Positions 54,875-64,000 are shown, counted from the first letter of the stretch. The stretch: 64,000 bases of DNA from Martelella radicis (GCF_014196625.1 NZ_JACIDZ010000007.1:1-64000); one strand, 5' to 3'. Notes: generated from the sequence alone by a model not told the origin. Numbers and translations are program-made.

Positions 54875-56512
54875 TCAAAATCTTTCTTGATCAAAATAGT
54901 CAACAATTGAACGTTGCCCTGTTTTCCCGCCATTTGAACTTGCAAGACTTGCAGATTGCAGTTCGACATCCGCACTATTACTTTGCATGGAAAGATCGTC
55001 AGCCGCCGTTGGCGCGATCGAACCCGGGCGGGCGCCCTTCATCGGCCCATCGGGAGCCGTCGCGTTGATTCGCGCCGCCGTCGGGCGGAACAGCACCCGG
55101 AAATCGCTTTCCTCGCTATAGGCGACTTCGGTCGTCTCGCCCATTTCCGCAAGCTTGCGCGCAAGCTCGCTTTGTGCCGCCTTGCGCGGGTTCCGCGCAG
55201 GCTCGGGAACAGCGGCGCGCGCCCGGCCGGCGGCCTGGAGCTGTTCCGGCGTAATCGTCGCGCCCTGGTCTAGCCCCGCATAGGCAAGACGCGGACTGGG
55301 CACAGGAACCTCGCCGTCAAACAGACCGAAACGGTCTTGCTCGAATTCTCCGCCGCCGAGCGAGGCAACCTCGACCGGGGCTTGCTCGACGGGCGACGCT
55401 GCCTCGGCGACCAGTACGTCGGACACCGACATGCCTTGTTGCTCGCCAAGCGAGGCCGGCCGTGACTGCGGGACCGGAATATTGGCCGCAATCGCCAGAG
55501 CGGGTTCGGCCTCGGGCGGGTTGGGGTCGACCAGCGCCGTGGCGAGCGGCGTGCCGAGATCCGCGTTGTCGGCGCCGGGACGGGAAAGCGGCAGTGGTAT
55601 ATCGAGATTGTCGAAACTGACGGCTGCCGTCAGGATATCGACGGGACGCTGCTGGGGCGCGGACGGCTGCGGCGCGCTCTGGCGCGAAGGCGTTGCCGTG
55701 CGCTGTCGCTGGCTGCTTCCCGCATCATCGTCATTGCCGGAATTGTTGCGGTTGAACAGCATTGAAAGCAGGTTCGGACGTTCGTCCTCGTCACCGTCAT
55801 CATTGCTGGCGACGCGCACGGGTTCAGACCCGGAAACACTGCCCTTGGACTTGTATTCAGCCAGCGCGTCCTGATAGCCGGGAAGCGGCTTGCCGTCGGA
55901 GGGCAGATGCAGCGTATGACCTTCAGGAAAGAGCGCCACAAGCTGGCTGCGGCTCATGCGCGGCCAGGCGCGAACGCTTGCCACATCGAGATGGACGAAA
56001 GGCGAACCGGAGCTCGGATAATAGCCGACGCCGCCGCGCTGCAGCTTCATCGCCGTCGCCCGCAGCTTGGCGAGCGGCACGCCGGGGATGAAGAAATCCA
56101 TCGCATTGCCGAGCATGTGCTGCGATTTCTTGGCGACGCCGGACGAATTCTTGCGCAGCATGGCGTTGGTCTCGGGCGAGCGATAGGCGGATACGACGTT
56201 GATATAATCGGTCGCGCCCACCTGCTGGTAGACCTCCCAGACCAGGTCGAACAATTTCGGGTTCATATTGGTCGGTTCCTTGCGCCGCCAGTCGCGCAGG
56301 AACCAGTTGAGCTGCTCGAGTCCCTTCTTGTCATAGCGCCCGTTGCGCTTGAAGGTGATCTCTGCCTTTTCGCCGGTATGGATGAAGTAGATTTTCAGAG
56401 TCCGAGTTTCGGCCTGTGCCTCCGACACGCCGAAAACGCAGAACATGGCCGCAAGCAAGGCCAGAACGGCAATTGTCCGTTGCAGGAATATGCTTGATGA
56501 ACGGTCACTCAA
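54875..56512 (-). CDS. DUF882 family protein (YcbK/M15-like peptidase fold)
   Basis: A 545-residue exported protein. The signal peptide ends near EAQA (about residue 34). The DUF882 domain follows at about 40-190, with SQHMLGNAMDFF (His and Asp ligands) and PFVHLDVASVRAWPR (last His), the zinc-site layout of M15 peptidases. It may therefore be a peptidoglycan-acting enzyme. The remaining 330 residues are low-complexity (Pro, Ala, Ser, Glu) and probably disordered. It is the first gene of a pair with the ArsR gene. Confidence 0.85.
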   Translation of the reverse strand: MSDRSSSIFLQRTIAVLALLAAMFCVFGVSEAQAETRTLKIYFIHTGEKAEITFKRNGRYDKKGLEQLNWFLRDWRRKEPTNMNPKLFDLVWEVYQQVGATDYINVVSAYRSPETNAMLRKNSSGVAKKSQHMLGNAMDFFIPGVPLAKLRATAMKLQRGGVGYYPSSGSPFVHLDVASVRAWPRMSRSQLVALFPEGHTLHLPSDGKPLPGYQDALAEYKSKGSVSGSEPVRVASNDDGDEDERPNLLSMLFNRNNSGNDDDAGSSQRQRTATPSRQSAPQPSAPQQRPVDILTAAVSFDNLDIPLPLSRPGADNADLGTPLATALVDPNPPEAEPALAIAANIPVPQSRPASLGEQQGMSVSDVLVAEAASPVEQAPVEVASLGGGEFEQDRFGLFDGEVPVPSPRLAYAGLDQGATITPEQLQAAGRARAAVPEPARNPRKAAQSELARKLAEMGETTEVAYSEESDFRVLFRPTAARINATAPDGPMKGARPGSIAPTAADDLSMQSNSADVELQSASLASSNGGKTGQRSIVDYFDQERF

Positions 56513-56889
56513 ACCGGACTCTCCCTGGGTACTCTGAATGTCTTGGTCGGTGCCCCGCGCTGTCCGTGCCCTTTCAGGTTTGTGGACGGTGACCGTTTTG
56601 AAGGTCCAATGCGGCGCAAACGAGGCAATTTTCCCGCCTTACGTTCAACTTGCCATTTTATAGGCAACATTTGGTTAAATTCCTAGGGCCATACATAACC
56701 GCTTAGCCTTTCCCAAGCGTTAAGTCTTTGCCGCAAATCAACAACGGCGGGCAAGAGTGCCAGACGGGATACCGGGCAATGGACCGGCATATTTTGACCT
56801 CTGCCGATTGCGGGGCCGGCAGGCGACACATATGTTGAGGCCCCGCGCCCCTGAGGCGGCGACCGAATAACAACAGGAAAGACAGACCC
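56513..56889. promoter_or_regulatory. Divergent region between DUF882 and M3 oligopeptidase genes
   Basis: No gene is supported. On the minus strand CCTATAAAATGG (centred about 56660) is a good -10 region for the DUF882 gene, but no conserved -35 lies at the usual distance. The rightward promoter of the M3 gene is not clear; TTGACC near 56794 is a candidate -35 box. Confidence 0.4.
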
Positions 56890-58743
56890 ATGTTCAACGC
56901 TTCATTTCCGCGCAATCCGGCCGGCGGCCCGGCCCAGGCGACGAAATCCGGCGACGAGGCCCTGGGCCGCCTGCCCGAATGGGATCTCACCCATCTTTAT
57001 CCCGGCGCCTCCTCGCCCGAGTTCAACAATGCCTTTGATGAAGCGGCAAAGAAGGCGCGGTCGTTTTCGGCCCGGTGGAAAGGCAAACTCGAGGAAGCCG
57101 CCGGCAAGACCGGCGATGACGGGCTCGGCGCGGCCATCGAGACCTATGAGGCGCTTGGCGACACGCTCGGGCGGCTCGGCTCGTTTGCCGGCCTCTCCTA
57201 TTATGCCAATGCCGCCGACCCGGCGCTGCGCAAGCTCTACGGCGACACCTCGGCGCGGATCACCGAAATCTACGCCGACCTCCTGTTCTTCGAACTGGAG
57301 CTGAACCGGCTGGATGAGGAAACGATCAACAAGGCGCTCGAGGCTGACGCCCGCTTCGCCCATTACCATCCCTGGGTGCTCGATCTGAGGCTGGAAAAGC
57401 CGCATCAGCTGGATGACCGGATCGAACAATTGTTCATGGAGAAATCGACGACCGGCGGCCAGGCTTTCAACCGCCTGTTCGACCAGACCATGGATCGCAT
57501 GCGTTTTACCGTCGACGGTGAGGAACTGCCGCTGGAAAAGACGCTCAATCTCCTGAGCGATGCGAAGGAGCCCGTCCGTCGCAAGGCCGCGGAGGCGCTG
57601 GCTGCGACCTTCAAGGACAATCTGCCGACCTTCTCGCTGATCATGAACACGGTGGCGAAAGATACCGAGATTAACAGCCGCTGGCATGCCTTCGAGGATA
57701 TCGCCGACAGCCGTCATCTCTCCAACCGGGTGGAGCGCGAGGTTGTCGATGCGCTGACCGAGGCGGTGCGCGAGGCCTATCCGCGCCTGTCCCATCGCTA
57801 TTACGCGATGAAGGCAAAATGGCTCGGCATGGAGCAGATGAACTACTGGGACCGCAACGCGCCCCTGCCCGATGCCGCCGAACGCGTCATTCCCTGGGAC
57901 GAGGCCCGTGACACGGTGCTTTCGGCCTATGGCGCGTTTTCGCCGGAGATGGCCGATATTGCGCGGCGCTTCTTCGACGAACAGTGGATCGACGCGCCGA
58001 TCCGCTCGGGAAAACGCACAGGCGCGTTTGCTCATCCGACCGTGCCCTCCGCCCATCCTTACGTACTGGTCAATTACCTCGGCAAGCCGCGCGACGTGAT
58101 GACGCTTGCCCATGAACTCGGCCACGGCGTGCATCAGGTTCTGGCGGCAAAACAGGGCGCGCTGATGTGCTCGACCCCGCTGACGCTCGCCGAGACCGCG
58201 TCCGTCTTCGGCGAGATGCTGACCTTCCGCGCGCTGCTTTCCCAGACGACCGACAAGGCGAAGCGGAAGGCGATGCTCGCCCAGAAGGTCGAGGACATGA
58301 TCAACACGGTCGTACGCCAGATCGCCTTCTACCAGTTCGAACGCAAGGTCCACACGGCCCGCCGCGAAGGCGAACTGACGGAAGACCAGATCAACGAGAT
58401 GTGGATGTCGGTGCAGGCCGAAAGCCTCGGACCGGCGATCAAGCTTGCCGATGGCTATGAAACCTATTGGAGCTATGTCCCTCACTTCATCCATTCGCCG
58501 TTCTACGTCTATGCCTATGCCTTTGGCGATTGCCTGGTGAACTCGCTCTATGCGGTTTACCAGAATGCCGAGAGCGGCTTTCAGGACAAGTATTTCGAGA
58601 TGCTGACCGCCGGCGGAACGAAGCACCATTCCGAACTGCTGAAGCCCTTCGGCCTTGATGCCTCGGATCCCGCCTTCTGGAGCAAGGGGCTTTCGATGAT
58701 CGAGGGCCTGATCGACGAACTCGAAGCGCTCGACAAGGAATAG
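56890..58743 (+). CDS. pepF: M3 family oligoendopeptidase F
   Basis: A 617-residue zinc metallopeptidase. The active site is LAHELGHGVHQV at about residues 397-408 (HEXXH), with the downstream glutamate in LAETASVFGEM. Length and layout fit the PepF/M3B branch. It degrades oligopeptides in the cytoplasm. Its stop is one base before the pabB start, making an operon of four genes. Confidence 0.93.
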   Translation: MFNASFPRNPAGGPAQATKSGDEALGRLPEWDLTHLYPGASSPEFNNAFDEAAKKARSFSARWKGKLEEAAGKTGDDGLGAAIETYEALGDTLGRLGSFAGLSYYANAADPALRKLYGDTSARITEIYADLLFFELELNRLDEETINKALEADARFAHYHPWVLDLRLEKPHQLDDRIEQLFMEKSTTGGQAFNRLFDQTMDRMRFTVDGEELPLEKTLNLLSDAKEPVRRKAAEALAATFKDNLPTFSLIMNTVAKDTEINSRWHAFEDIADSRHLSNRVEREVVDALTEAVREAYPRLSHRYYAMKAKWLGMEQMNYWDRNAPLPDAAERVIPWDEARDTVLSAYGAFSPEMADIARRFFDEQWIDAPIRSGKRTGAFAHPTVPSAHPYVLVNYLGKPRDVMTLAHELGHGVHQVLAAKQGALMCSTPLTLAETASVFGEMLTFRALLSQTTDKAKRKAMLAQKVEDMINTVVRQIAFYQFERKVHTARREGELTEDQINEMWMSVQAESLGPAIKLADGYETYWSYVPHFIHSPFYVYAYAFGDCLVNSLYAVYQNAESGFQDKYFEMLTAGGTKHHSELLKPFGLDASDPAFWSKGLSMIEGLIDELEALDKE

Positions 58744-58744
58744 C

Positions 58745-59881
58745 ATGCCGCGCGCCGTCTTCCGGGACGACCTCGCCGGTCGCATGCTGACATTTTCCGA
58801 TCCGCATGCGCTGATCGTGGCGGAAGACCCGGACGAATTGCCGGAGGCTTTCGCGCGCATGGAAGAAGCGCGCGCATCCGGTCACTGGCTCGCCGGCTAT
58901 GTGGCCTATGAGGCGGGGTTCCTGCTGGATCCCGCCTTCTCCGACCTTCCGCCGGTCGAGAACGAAACGCCCTATCTCTGCTTCGGCGTTTTCGATCCGC
59001 CGGAAGAGGCGGACCTGCCGGAGAAGCGTTCCGAAACGCCGTTTCTCTTCGACCTCGAACCCGCCTGGGATTTTGCCGCCTATCGGAAACGTTTCGAGCC
59101 GCTGCACGCCCACCTGATGGCCGGAGACTGCTACCAGGGCAATCTCACCTTTCCCATCAACGCCCGCTGGCAGGGCGATCCGCTGGCCGCCTTCCACGCC
59201 TACGCCGAACGCCAGCCGGTGCGCTACGGCGCCTATCTCGAACTTGCCGGTCCGCGGATCCTGTCGCGCTCGCCGGAGCTCTTCTTCAAGGTCGACGATA
59301 ACGGCTTTATCGAAACACATCCGATGAAAGGCACCGCACCGCGCGGCACAACCGCTGCGGGAGATGAGGCGATCGTCGCCGCCATGCTGGACGATGAAAA
59401 GACGCTTGCGGAAAACTGCATGATCGTCGACCTCCTGCGCAACGATATCTCCCGCATTGCCGAGCCCGGCAGCGTTCACGTCCCGAAGCTCTTCGAGATC
59501 GAGACCTACCCCACGCTCCACCAGATGGTGAGCCATGTCCGCGCGAAGCTGAACGCCGATGCCGGTATCGCGGCGATCTTCTCGGCACTCTTTCCCTGCG
59601 GCTCGGTCACCGGCGCGCCGAAGATTTCGGCAATGAAGATCCTGCGCCGGCTGGAGGACGGGCCGCGCGGGGCCTATTGCGGGGCGATCGGTCATATCGC
59701 CCCCGACGGCGCCATGCGGTTCAACGTCGCCATCCGCACGATCACGCTTTTCGATGACGGTCGCGCCGTCTTCAATGTCGGCGGCGGCATTGTTCTTGAT
59801 TCGACCGCACGCGCCGAATATGAAGAAGCTCTGCTGAAAGCCCGTTTCGCCGGCGACCTTTCTGCCCAGCCGGCTGGTTGA
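58745..59881 (+). CDS. pabB: Aminodeoxychorismate synthase component I
   Basis: A 378-residue chorismate-binding enzyme for folate synthesis: chorismate plus ammonia (from PabA) gives 4-amino-4-deoxychorismate. Visible motifs are THPMKGTAPRG, ENCMIVDLLRNDISR, and PCGSVTGAPKISAMKIL. It is of the shorter alphaproteobacterial type. It starts one base after the M3 gene. The lyase PabC, often next in rhizobia, is replaced here by a YciI-like gene. Confidence 0.93.
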   Translation: MPRAVFRDDLAGRMLTFSDPHALIVAEDPDELPEAFARMEEARASGHWLAGYVAYEAGFLLDPAFSDLPPVENETPYLCFGVFDPPEEADLPEKRSETPFLFDLEPAWDFAAYRKRFEPLHAHLMAGDCYQGNLTFPINARWQGDPLAAFHAYAERQPVRYGAYLELAGPRILSRSPELFFKVDDNGFIETHPMKGTAPRGTTAAGDEAIVAAMLDDEKTLAENCMIVDLLRNDISRIAEPGSVHVPKLFEIETYPTLHQMVSHVRAKLNADAGIAAIFSALFPCGSVTGAPKISAMKILRRLEDGPRGAYCGAIGHIAPDGAMRFNVAIRTITLFDDGRAVFNVGGGIVLDSTARAEYEEALLKARFAGDLSAQPAG

Positions 59882-59891
59882 GGAGACCGCC

Positions 59892-60179
59892 TTGATCTTG
59901 ATTTCGCTGACCTATATTGCGCCGATGGAGGCCGTCGAGACGCATTTCGACGGCCATCTCGCATGGCTGAACAGGCACTATGCCGATGGCGTTTTCCTTG
60001 CCTCCGGGCGCAAGGTGCCGCGCACCGGCGGCGTCATCATCGCGAGTGGCAGCCTCGATGAAGTGCGCGCCATCTGCGAGACGGATCCTTTCGTCAGCGA
60101 AGGCGTCGCGCGATATGAGCTGACGGAAGTGGATTTCTCGAAGACGGTCGACAGCGTTTCGGGGCTGAAGCAGGCATGA
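59892..60179 (+). CDS. YciI-like protein, TTG start
   Basis: A 95-residue ferredoxin-like alpha/beta protein of the YciI/DUF1330-like superfamily. It shows the pattern HLAWLNRHYADGVFLASGRK with the conserved His/Asp region, followed by ETDPFVSEGVARYEL. The start is TTG at 59892 with AGGAG six bases before; the family N-terminus fits. It overlaps the next gene by 4 bases. The family is thought to be enzymes or binding proteins; no defined role. Confidence 0.85.
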   Translation: MILISLTYIAPMEAVETHFDGHLAWLNRHYADGVFLASGRKVPRTGGVIIASGSLDEVRAICETDPFVSEGVARYELTEVDFSKTVDSVSGLKQA

Positions 60180-61093
60180 CCGACAGCGCAACCGCCGATC
60201 GCCCGCTTCGGCTCATGCCCTATGGCCGGGCCTACAAGCCCTTTTCCATCGGCCTCTCGCAGATTGCGACAACGGACTGGCTGGAAGCGGAGCCCGAGCT
60301 CGGTCGCTATCTCGATGAGAAGCAGCACCTTCTCGAAACGAAGCGTGATGCTGTCTTTCGGGCGACAGCCGATAGCCTTGACGCCCAGAACGAAGCCCTC
60401 GCAATGATCGCCCGGCATCTCGCGGATCATCACGCCGACGTCTATCGCCTGTCCGGCAAGACGATGACCGTGGCCGGCCGCAGCGTCGACCTTGCCGACG
60501 AGACCATGCCGCCCCTGATGCGGGCGGGGCTGATGATCGCCGACGATCTTGCCATCCTCGTCAAACATGACGGCCACTGGCATTTAGCGGCAGGTTTCAT
60601 CGCCTTTCCCTCCTCCTGGTCGCTGGCCGAAAAGGCCGGCCGACCCATGGACGAGGTGCATGCCGATGTGCCGGGCTTTCAGGGCGGCACGCGCAACGCC
60701 GCCATGGTCACCCGCATCTTCGACAATCTGAAGCCCGACCTTCCGGCCGAGCGGTTCAACTGGTCGTTCAAGGGGTCGGATGCGCTGGCCATGCCGGTTT
60801 CCAAACATCTGCCCGAAGACCCGTTCCGTCCGGTTCGCCCGATCGGCCGAAATTTCCTGCGCGTCGAACGCCAGACGCTGCGTCGCCTGCCGGAAACCGG
60901 CGCCATCATCTTCACGGTCAAGATCTACGCCGATCCCCTGACGGTGATTGCGCGCCATCCGGAAGCCCGTGCAATCGCTTCGGCCATGCTGAAGCAGCTT
61001 GACGGGCTCACCGTGGAAGAACGCGCCTACAAGGGCATGAAAGACGCCGATATCGACGCGCTTTCGGCTTATCTGCGGGAAGTTTTGAACTGA
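60176..61093 (+). CDS. DUF3445 protein, haem-dependent oxidative N-demethylase family
   Basis: A 305-residue soluble protein with the DUF3445 pattern (AAGFIAFPSSWSLAEKAGRP, FNWSFKG, FLRVERQTLRRLPETGAIIFTVKIY). Characterised relatives are haem proteins that demethylate small amines with oxygen, in complexes of several subunits; no such subunits are encoded here. A PAS-like fold is reported for the family. It overlaps the YciI-like gene by four bases (ATGA), so the two products may act together. Confidence 0.85.
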   Translation: MTDSATADRPLRLMPYGRAYKPFSIGLSQIATTDWLEAEPELGRYLDEKQHLLETKRDAVFRATADSLDAQNEALAMIARHLADHHADVYRLSGKTMTVAGRSVDLADETMPPLMRAGLMIADDLAILVKHDGHWHLAAGFIAFPSSWSLAEKAGRPMDEVHADVPGFQGGTRNAAMVTRIFDNLKPDLPAERFNWSFKGSDALAMPVSKHLPEDPFRPVRPIGRNFLRVERQTLRRLPETGAIIFTVKIYADPLTVIARHPEARAIASAMLKQLDGLTVEERAYKGMKDADIDALSAYLREVLN

Positions 61094-61256
61094 CTTCTGG
61101 AACGGCGGCGACAAATCCGCTTTACTGTTGGCTGCGGCTGTGGTCACGCTTTTTGCGCGATCGACACGCCACGGAACAAAATAGCCGTGTCACAATTTGT
61201 CCTTACGTTCGCGGCATTCGCCTTGCGCGCAGGTTCTAACCGAGAAGGAAACGGAA

Positions 61257-62702
61257 ATGCTTCAGGAATACCCGATCCACGCCGAGATCACCGGACCCAT
61301 TGTCATGATCGGTTTCGGGTCCATCGGGAGAGGCGCGCTGCCGCTGATCGAACGGCATTTCAATTTCGACAAGTCGCGCATGGTCATCATCGATCCGAAT
61401 GACGCGCATGCCAATATCGCCGCCAATCACGGGGTCCGCTTCATCCATGCGGCGGTGACCAAGGACAATTACGAGGAACTTCTGGAGCCGCTCCTGACCG
61501 AAGGCGAGGGCCAGGGCTTCTGCGTCAACCTGTCCGTCGACACCTCCTCTCTCGACCTGATGAAGCTCTGCCGTTCGCTCGGCGTGCTCTATGTCGACAC
61601 GGTGATCGAACCCTGGCTCGGCTTCTATTTCGACAAGGATGCCGACAATGCGTCGCGCACCAATTACGCGCTGCGCGAAACCGTGCGCAAGGAAAAGCGC
61701 AAGAACCCCGGCGGCACCACCGCCGTTTCCTGCTGCGGCGCCAATCCCGGCATGGTCTCCTGGTTCGTCAAGCAGGCGCTGGTCAACCTTGCCCGCGATA
61801 CATCCATGAATTTCGTCGAGCCGATGGCCGATGACCGCGAGGGCTGGGCGCAACTGATGAAGGATGCCGGCGTCAAGGGCATTCACATTGCCGAGCGCGA
61901 CACCCAGCGCTCCAAATTCCTGCGCCCGCAGGGCACGTTCTGGAATACGTGGTCGGTGGAAGGCTTTGTCGCCGAGGGCATGCAGCCGGCCGAACTCGGC
62001 TGGGGCACCCACGAGAAATGGATGCCGAAGAACGCAAAGAAGCACAAGAAGGGCTGCAAGGCCTCGATCTATATCGAACAGCCGGGCGCCAATACCCGCG
62101 TCAGAAGCTGGTGCCCGACGCCCGGTCCCCAGTATGGCTTCCTTGTCACCCATAATGAATCGGTCTCGATTGCCGACTACTTCACCGTCAGGAACGACAG
62201 CGACAAGGTCACCTACCGGCCAACCTGCCACTATGCCTATCACCCGGCCGACGTTGCGGTTCTGTCTCTGGATGAAATGTTCGGCAATGGCGGCACTCCG
62301 CAGGAAGAAAGCCTGGTGCTGGAAGAGGCCGACATCCTGACCGGCATTGACGAGCTCGGCGTGCTGCTCTACGGCCACGACAAGAACGCTTACTGGTTCG
62401 GCTCGCGGCTGTCGATCGAGGAAACCCGCGATCTCGTGCCCTATCAGAACGCGACCGCGCTGCAGGTGACATCCGCCGTTCTCGCCGGCATGGTCTGGGC
62501 GCTGGAAAACCCGGAAGCCGGCATCGTCGAGGCCGATGAAATGGACTACCGCCGCTGCCTGGAAATCCAGATGCCCTATCTCGGCCCGGTCGAAGGCCAC
62601 TACACCGACTGGACGCCGCTCACCGACCGCCAGACCTTCTTCGAGGAACGCAAGGACGAGAAGGATCCCTGGCAGTTCAAGAACATTCTGGTGCAGTTCT
62701 AG
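61257..62702 (+). CDS. hss: Homospermidine synthase
   Basis: A 481-residue NAD-dependent enzyme that makes sym-homospermidine from putrescine, a major polyamine of rhizobia. The Rossmann motif is IVMIGFGSIGRGALPLIE near residues 15-32. CCGANPGMVSWF and VDTVIEPWLG are also conserved. The start at 61257 follows GAGAAGGAAACGGAA. It is preceded by 163 bases without a clear promoter and is followed by an inverted repeat. Confidence 0.96.
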   Translation: MLQEYPIHAEITGPIVMIGFGSIGRGALPLIERHFNFDKSRMVIIDPNDAHANIAANHGVRFIHAAVTKDNYEELLEPLLTEGEGQGFCVNLSVDTSSLDLMKLCRSLGVLYVDTVIEPWLGFYFDKDADNASRTNYALRETVRKEKRKNPGGTTAVSCCGANPGMVSWFVKQALVNLARDTSMNFVEPMADDREGWAQLMKDAGVKGIHIAERDTQRSKFLRPQGTFWNTWSVEGFVAEGMQPAELGWGTHEKWMPKNAKKHKKGCKASIYIEQPGANTRVRSWCPTPGPQYGFLVTHNESVSIADYFTVRNDSDKVTYRPTCHYAYHPADVAVLSLDEMFGNGGTPQEESLVLEEADILTGIDELGVLLYGHDKNAYWFGSRLSIEETRDLVPYQNATALQVTSAVLAGMVWALENPEAGIVEADEMDYRRCLEIQMPYLGPVEGHYTDWTPLTDRQTFFEERKDEKDPWQFKNILVQF

Positions 62703-62750
62703 GCAAGGGGTCTGACCTCTTGTCACCGACAGATTGATTCAACTCCGGCG

Positions 62751-62773
62751 ATCTCCCCCTCAAGGGGGGAGAT
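62751..62773. repeat. Intergenic inverted repeat after hss
   Basis: ATCTCCCCC (62751-62759) pairs with GGGGGAGAT (62765-62773), loop TCAAG. The sequence resembles the short palindromic repeats found dispersed between genes in Rhizobiaceae. It may also end the two convergent transcripts. Confidence 0.6.
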
Positions 62774-62827
62774 TGCTAGCAGCAGCACCGCCTGGGCAAG
62801 AAATCCGGCCCCTTGGCCGGTCTCTCC

Positions 62828-63916
62828 TCACCCCGCCCGAAAATGCTTCGAAAGCTTCAACCCCTGGGCCTGGTAGTTCGAGCCGAGGCCCGAGCCGTAA
62901 AGCGCCGTTGGCGGGTCCATCATGTGCTCGTAGACGAGGCGGCCGACGATCTGGCCGTGTTCGAGGATGAAGGGCACCTCGTGGCTTCTGACCTCCAGCA
63001 CGGCGCGCGCGCCCTTGCCGCCGGCCTCGGCATGGCCGAAGCCTGGATCGAAAAAGCCGGCGTAATGAACGCGAAACTCGCCGACCAGCGGGTCGAAAGG
63101 CGTCATCTCGGCGGCATAGAGCGGCGGCACATGCACGGCCTCGCGCGAGACGAGAATATAGAATTCATCCGGATCGAGGATCAGCTCGCCCTTGCCGCGC
63201 CCCGGGATCGGTTCCCAGTAGTCGAGAATGTCGTAGCCCGCCTTGCGGTCCACATCGATGACGCCGGTGTGATGCTTGCCGCGGTAGCCGACGAGCCCCT
63301 CGCCTTCCAGATCGATCGACAGCGCGATGCCGCCGTCAGAGATGTTGGGCATGTCGCTGGCAACGAGCGTTTCGGCCCGATGCAGCACCATCAGCGCGTC
63401 CTCGGCCAGCACCGCATGGCCCGAGCGGAAACGGATCTGCGAGAGCCGCGAGCCCTGCCGCACGATCACCGGGAAGGTGCGCGGCGAGATTTCCAGGTAA
63501 AGCGGCCCCTCATAGCCCGACGGGATGATGTCGAATTCCTGCGCGAAATCCGGAATCACGCGGGTGAAGATATCGAGCCGGCCGGTCGAGCTTTTCGGGT
63601 TGGTCGAGGCGGAGAGATGCTCCGGCAGGGCGAGCCCCTCCATCAATTCGACGATATAGACGCAGCCGGTCTCCAGCACCGCGCCCTGGGACAGGTCGAC
63701 CTCGTGCATGGAGAGCCGCGAAAGCTTGTCGGCGACGCTGTGGCGCGGTCCCGGCAGGAAGCTGGCGCGCACGCGATAGGCCTTGGCGCCGAGCCTCAGA
63801 TCGAGGCTAGCCGGCTGGATCTGGTCGTGATCGAGCGGCTTGATCGTGGTCAGGTTTTTCTGCTCGAGCAGTGCGGCAATGGCGTGATCGGCCAGAATTC
63901 CGGGCTTTTTTGACAT
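62828..63916 (-). CDS. dcd: 2'-deoxycytidine 5'-triphosphate deaminase (double-length dcd type)
   Basis: A 362-residue enzyme of the dCTP deaminase/dUTPase fold, twice the length of E. coli Dcd. Residues 1-175 and 180-362 each read as one copy: SSTGRLDIFTRVI in the first, and VHYAGFFDPGFG with ARAVLEVRSHEVPFIL in the second. Such double-length forms are typical of alphaproteobacteria. It converts dCTP to dUTP in pyrimidine nucleotide synthesis. Confidence 0.92.
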   Translation of the reverse strand: MSKKPGILADHAIAALLEQKNLTTIKPLDHDQIQPASLDLRLGAKAYRVRASFLPGPRHSVADKLSRLSMHEVDLSQGAVLETGCVYIVELMEGLALPEHLSASTNPKSSTGRLDIFTRVIPDFAQEFDIIPSGYEGPLYLEISPRTFPVIVRQGSRLSQIRFRSGHAVLAEDALMVLHRAETLVASDMPNISDGGIALSIDLEGEGLVGYRGKHHTGVIDVDRKAGYDILDYWEPIPGRGKGELILDPDEFYILVSREAVHVPPLYAAEMTPFDPLVGEFRVHYAGFFDPGFGHAEAGGKGARAVLEVRSHEVPFILEHGQIVGRLVYEHMMDPPTALYGSGLGSNYQAQGLKLSKHFRAG

Positions 63917-64000
63917 GTTTTGCTCCTGTTGGCCGACAAAACCAATCTTTCAGAATTGACGCAAGCGCTTATAGGGATTATGCCGCCTTATCCCTGTGGT
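63917..64000. other. Upstream region of dcd, cut by the window edge
   Basis: The 84 bases hold the dcd ribosome site region (AGGAGCAAAAC on the minus strand) and no gene. Confidence 0.6.

Noticed and set aside
56902-58860. A 652-codon minus-strand frame opposite the M3 peptidase gene
   Set aside because: Antisense shadow of a gene with an intact HEXXH site and clear family features.

Overview
This is a GC-rich chromosomal window from an alphaproteobacterium of the order Rhizobiales/Hyphomicrobiales, probably close to Rhizobiaceae or Aurantimonadaceae (for example Martelella). That placement is an inference from gene content and order: a cytochrome c / kdsB / pheA block, an SRP RNA followed by ybaK-dnaX-ybaB-recR, a zwf-pgl-edd cluster, a Sinorhizobium-type agl alpha-glucoside operon with aglR, homospermidine synthase, and a double-length dCTP deaminase. 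I saw no CRISPR array, insertion sequence, integrase or tRNA gene.

Left part (1-24 kb). The left edge carries, on the minus strand, a strong promoter and leader that look like those of an rRNA operon whose 16S gene lies outside the window. Then come an M23 envelope peptidase, clpB, rnd, a small membrane protein overlapping a DedA gene, and an alkaline phosphatase followed by a DUF3299 protein and a two-gene ABC transporter with a histidine-rich loop. Next are an AEC carrier, a membrane-anchored cytochrome c, kdsB-pheA, an L-2-hydroxyacid dehydrogenase, a VOC/WYL-regulator/nudC/HIT minus-strand cluster, the SRP RNA, ybaK, and dnaX-ybaB-lysE-recR.

Middle part (24-46 kb). An arsenic resistance operon (arsR-arsC-acr3) starts at a promoter whose predicted transcription start coincides with the arsR start codon. 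It runs convergently into a dsbB-like gene paired with a DUF5993 gene. An AGCS symporter, a luciferase-like monooxygenase, rpsU and cspA follow. The cspA 3' region contains two copies of a bulged stem-loop whose outer stems differ but still pair, which suggests a conserved RNA structure. Further on are an AsmA protein, two outer-membrane barrel proteins, a LysR regulator, a BaiN-type flavoprotein, a puuA/puuB-like pair, the Entner-Doudoroff set zwf-pgl-edd, and a divergent aldo/keto reductase-MerR pair.

Right part (46-64 kb). The complete aglEFGAK operon for alpha-glucoside uptake and hydrolysis is divergent from aglR, with three LacI-type palindromes between them and a strong stem-loop between aglE and aglF. 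Then come a small ArsR protein, a DUF882 peptidase-fold protein, a tight four-gene cluster (M3 oligopeptidase, pabB, YciI-like, DUF3445 haem protein), homospermidine synthase, and dcd.

The genes worth most attention are the phosphatase/DUF3299/ABC cluster, the cspA 3' RNA elements, the apparently leaderless arsR, and the variant DsbB with its DUF5993 partner.
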